Positions 5,856 to 5,876 of a DNA stretch of 5,876 nt are shown one piece after another (positions within the stretch are counted from its first letter, which is position 1; every line of letters starts with the position of its first letter). Source of the DNA: Herminiimonas sp. (GTDB lineage Bacteria; Pseudomonadota; Gammaproteobacteria; Burkholderiales; Burkholderiaceae); the NCBI GenBank assembly GCA_014377155.1, contig JACMQD010000269.1:1-5876 (forward strand), in the 5' to 3' direction. The position numbers and the translations under genes were made by a program. The notes beneath the pieces are model-generated. The model did not search any database, had not been told where the DNA came from, and saw only the letters and a program-made list of their open reading frames with translations.

Positions 5856-5876
5856 CCCGGAATACTACAGTGATCG

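Noticed and set aside
5831..5857. HrpL-type promoter (GGAAC ... CAC) upstream of the unknown minus-strand gene
   Set aside because: GGAAC (5857-5853) and CAC (5836-5834) are present in the right order, but the gap is 16 nt where the consensus needs 17-18, and the flanking C of both boxes is missing. It is too weak to claim despite the effector-like gene downstream.
1..5876. CRISPR array, tRNA, rRNA or complete insertion sequence
   Set aside because: I saw no regularly spaced repeats, no tRNA cloverleaf, no rRNA-like sequence, and no transposase reading frame on either strand.

Overview
The window looks like a chromosomal stretch of a GC-rich proteobacterium. The left three quarters are about 60% GC by eye. 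The Fe-S photolyase, a DUF2256 partner and a Tat-exported amidase would suit a betaproteobacterium such as a member of Burkholderiales/Oxalobacteraceae. That placement is inference from gene content and style only; nothing here, such as an rRNA, fixes the taxon.

Layout from left to right. Positions 1-178 carry no gene I can support but hold an unusual density of small inverted repeats. Positions 179-445 hold a broken minus-strand remnant of a short-chain dehydrogenase/reductase (SDR), with a frameshift that can be placed near 209-213. Next comes a minus-strand two-gene unit read from right to left: a 49-residue four-cysteine DUF2256 protein (2420-2271), then a 508-residue Fe-S photolyase/cryptochrome of the bacterial (6-4) photolyase class (2190-664). 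This unit ends in a 13-bp hairpin that contains the photolyase stop codon, and about 100 bp further on in a canonical intrinsic terminator (501-534).

Divergent from this unit is a 528-residue amidase-signature hydrolase with a twin-arginine signal (2616-4202). It begins at a TTG codon that overlaps the stop of a possible 13-residue leader peptide. It is closed by a strong intrinsic terminator and perhaps a second one in tandem. The photolyase also starts at TTG with a good Shine-Dalgarno sequence.

The right quarter (4328-5758, minus strand) holds one long gene of visibly lower GC (about 50%). I do not recognise its product: about 476 residues, no signal peptide or membrane segment, a Gly/Pro-rich probably disordered N-terminus with a polyproline run, then a soluble helical and mixed region. 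Its composition would suit a secreted effector acquired horizontally, but that is a hypothesis. Opposite its 5' end lies a 16-codon plus-strand ORF with a near-perfect Shine-Dalgarno sequence and a 14-bp palindrome.

The photolyase and DUF2256 gene probably form a light-dependent DNA repair unit. The amidase and the unknown protein appear to be independent transcription units. The observations most worth following are the unknown protein, the stop-codon hairpin and the DUF2256-photolyase pairing.
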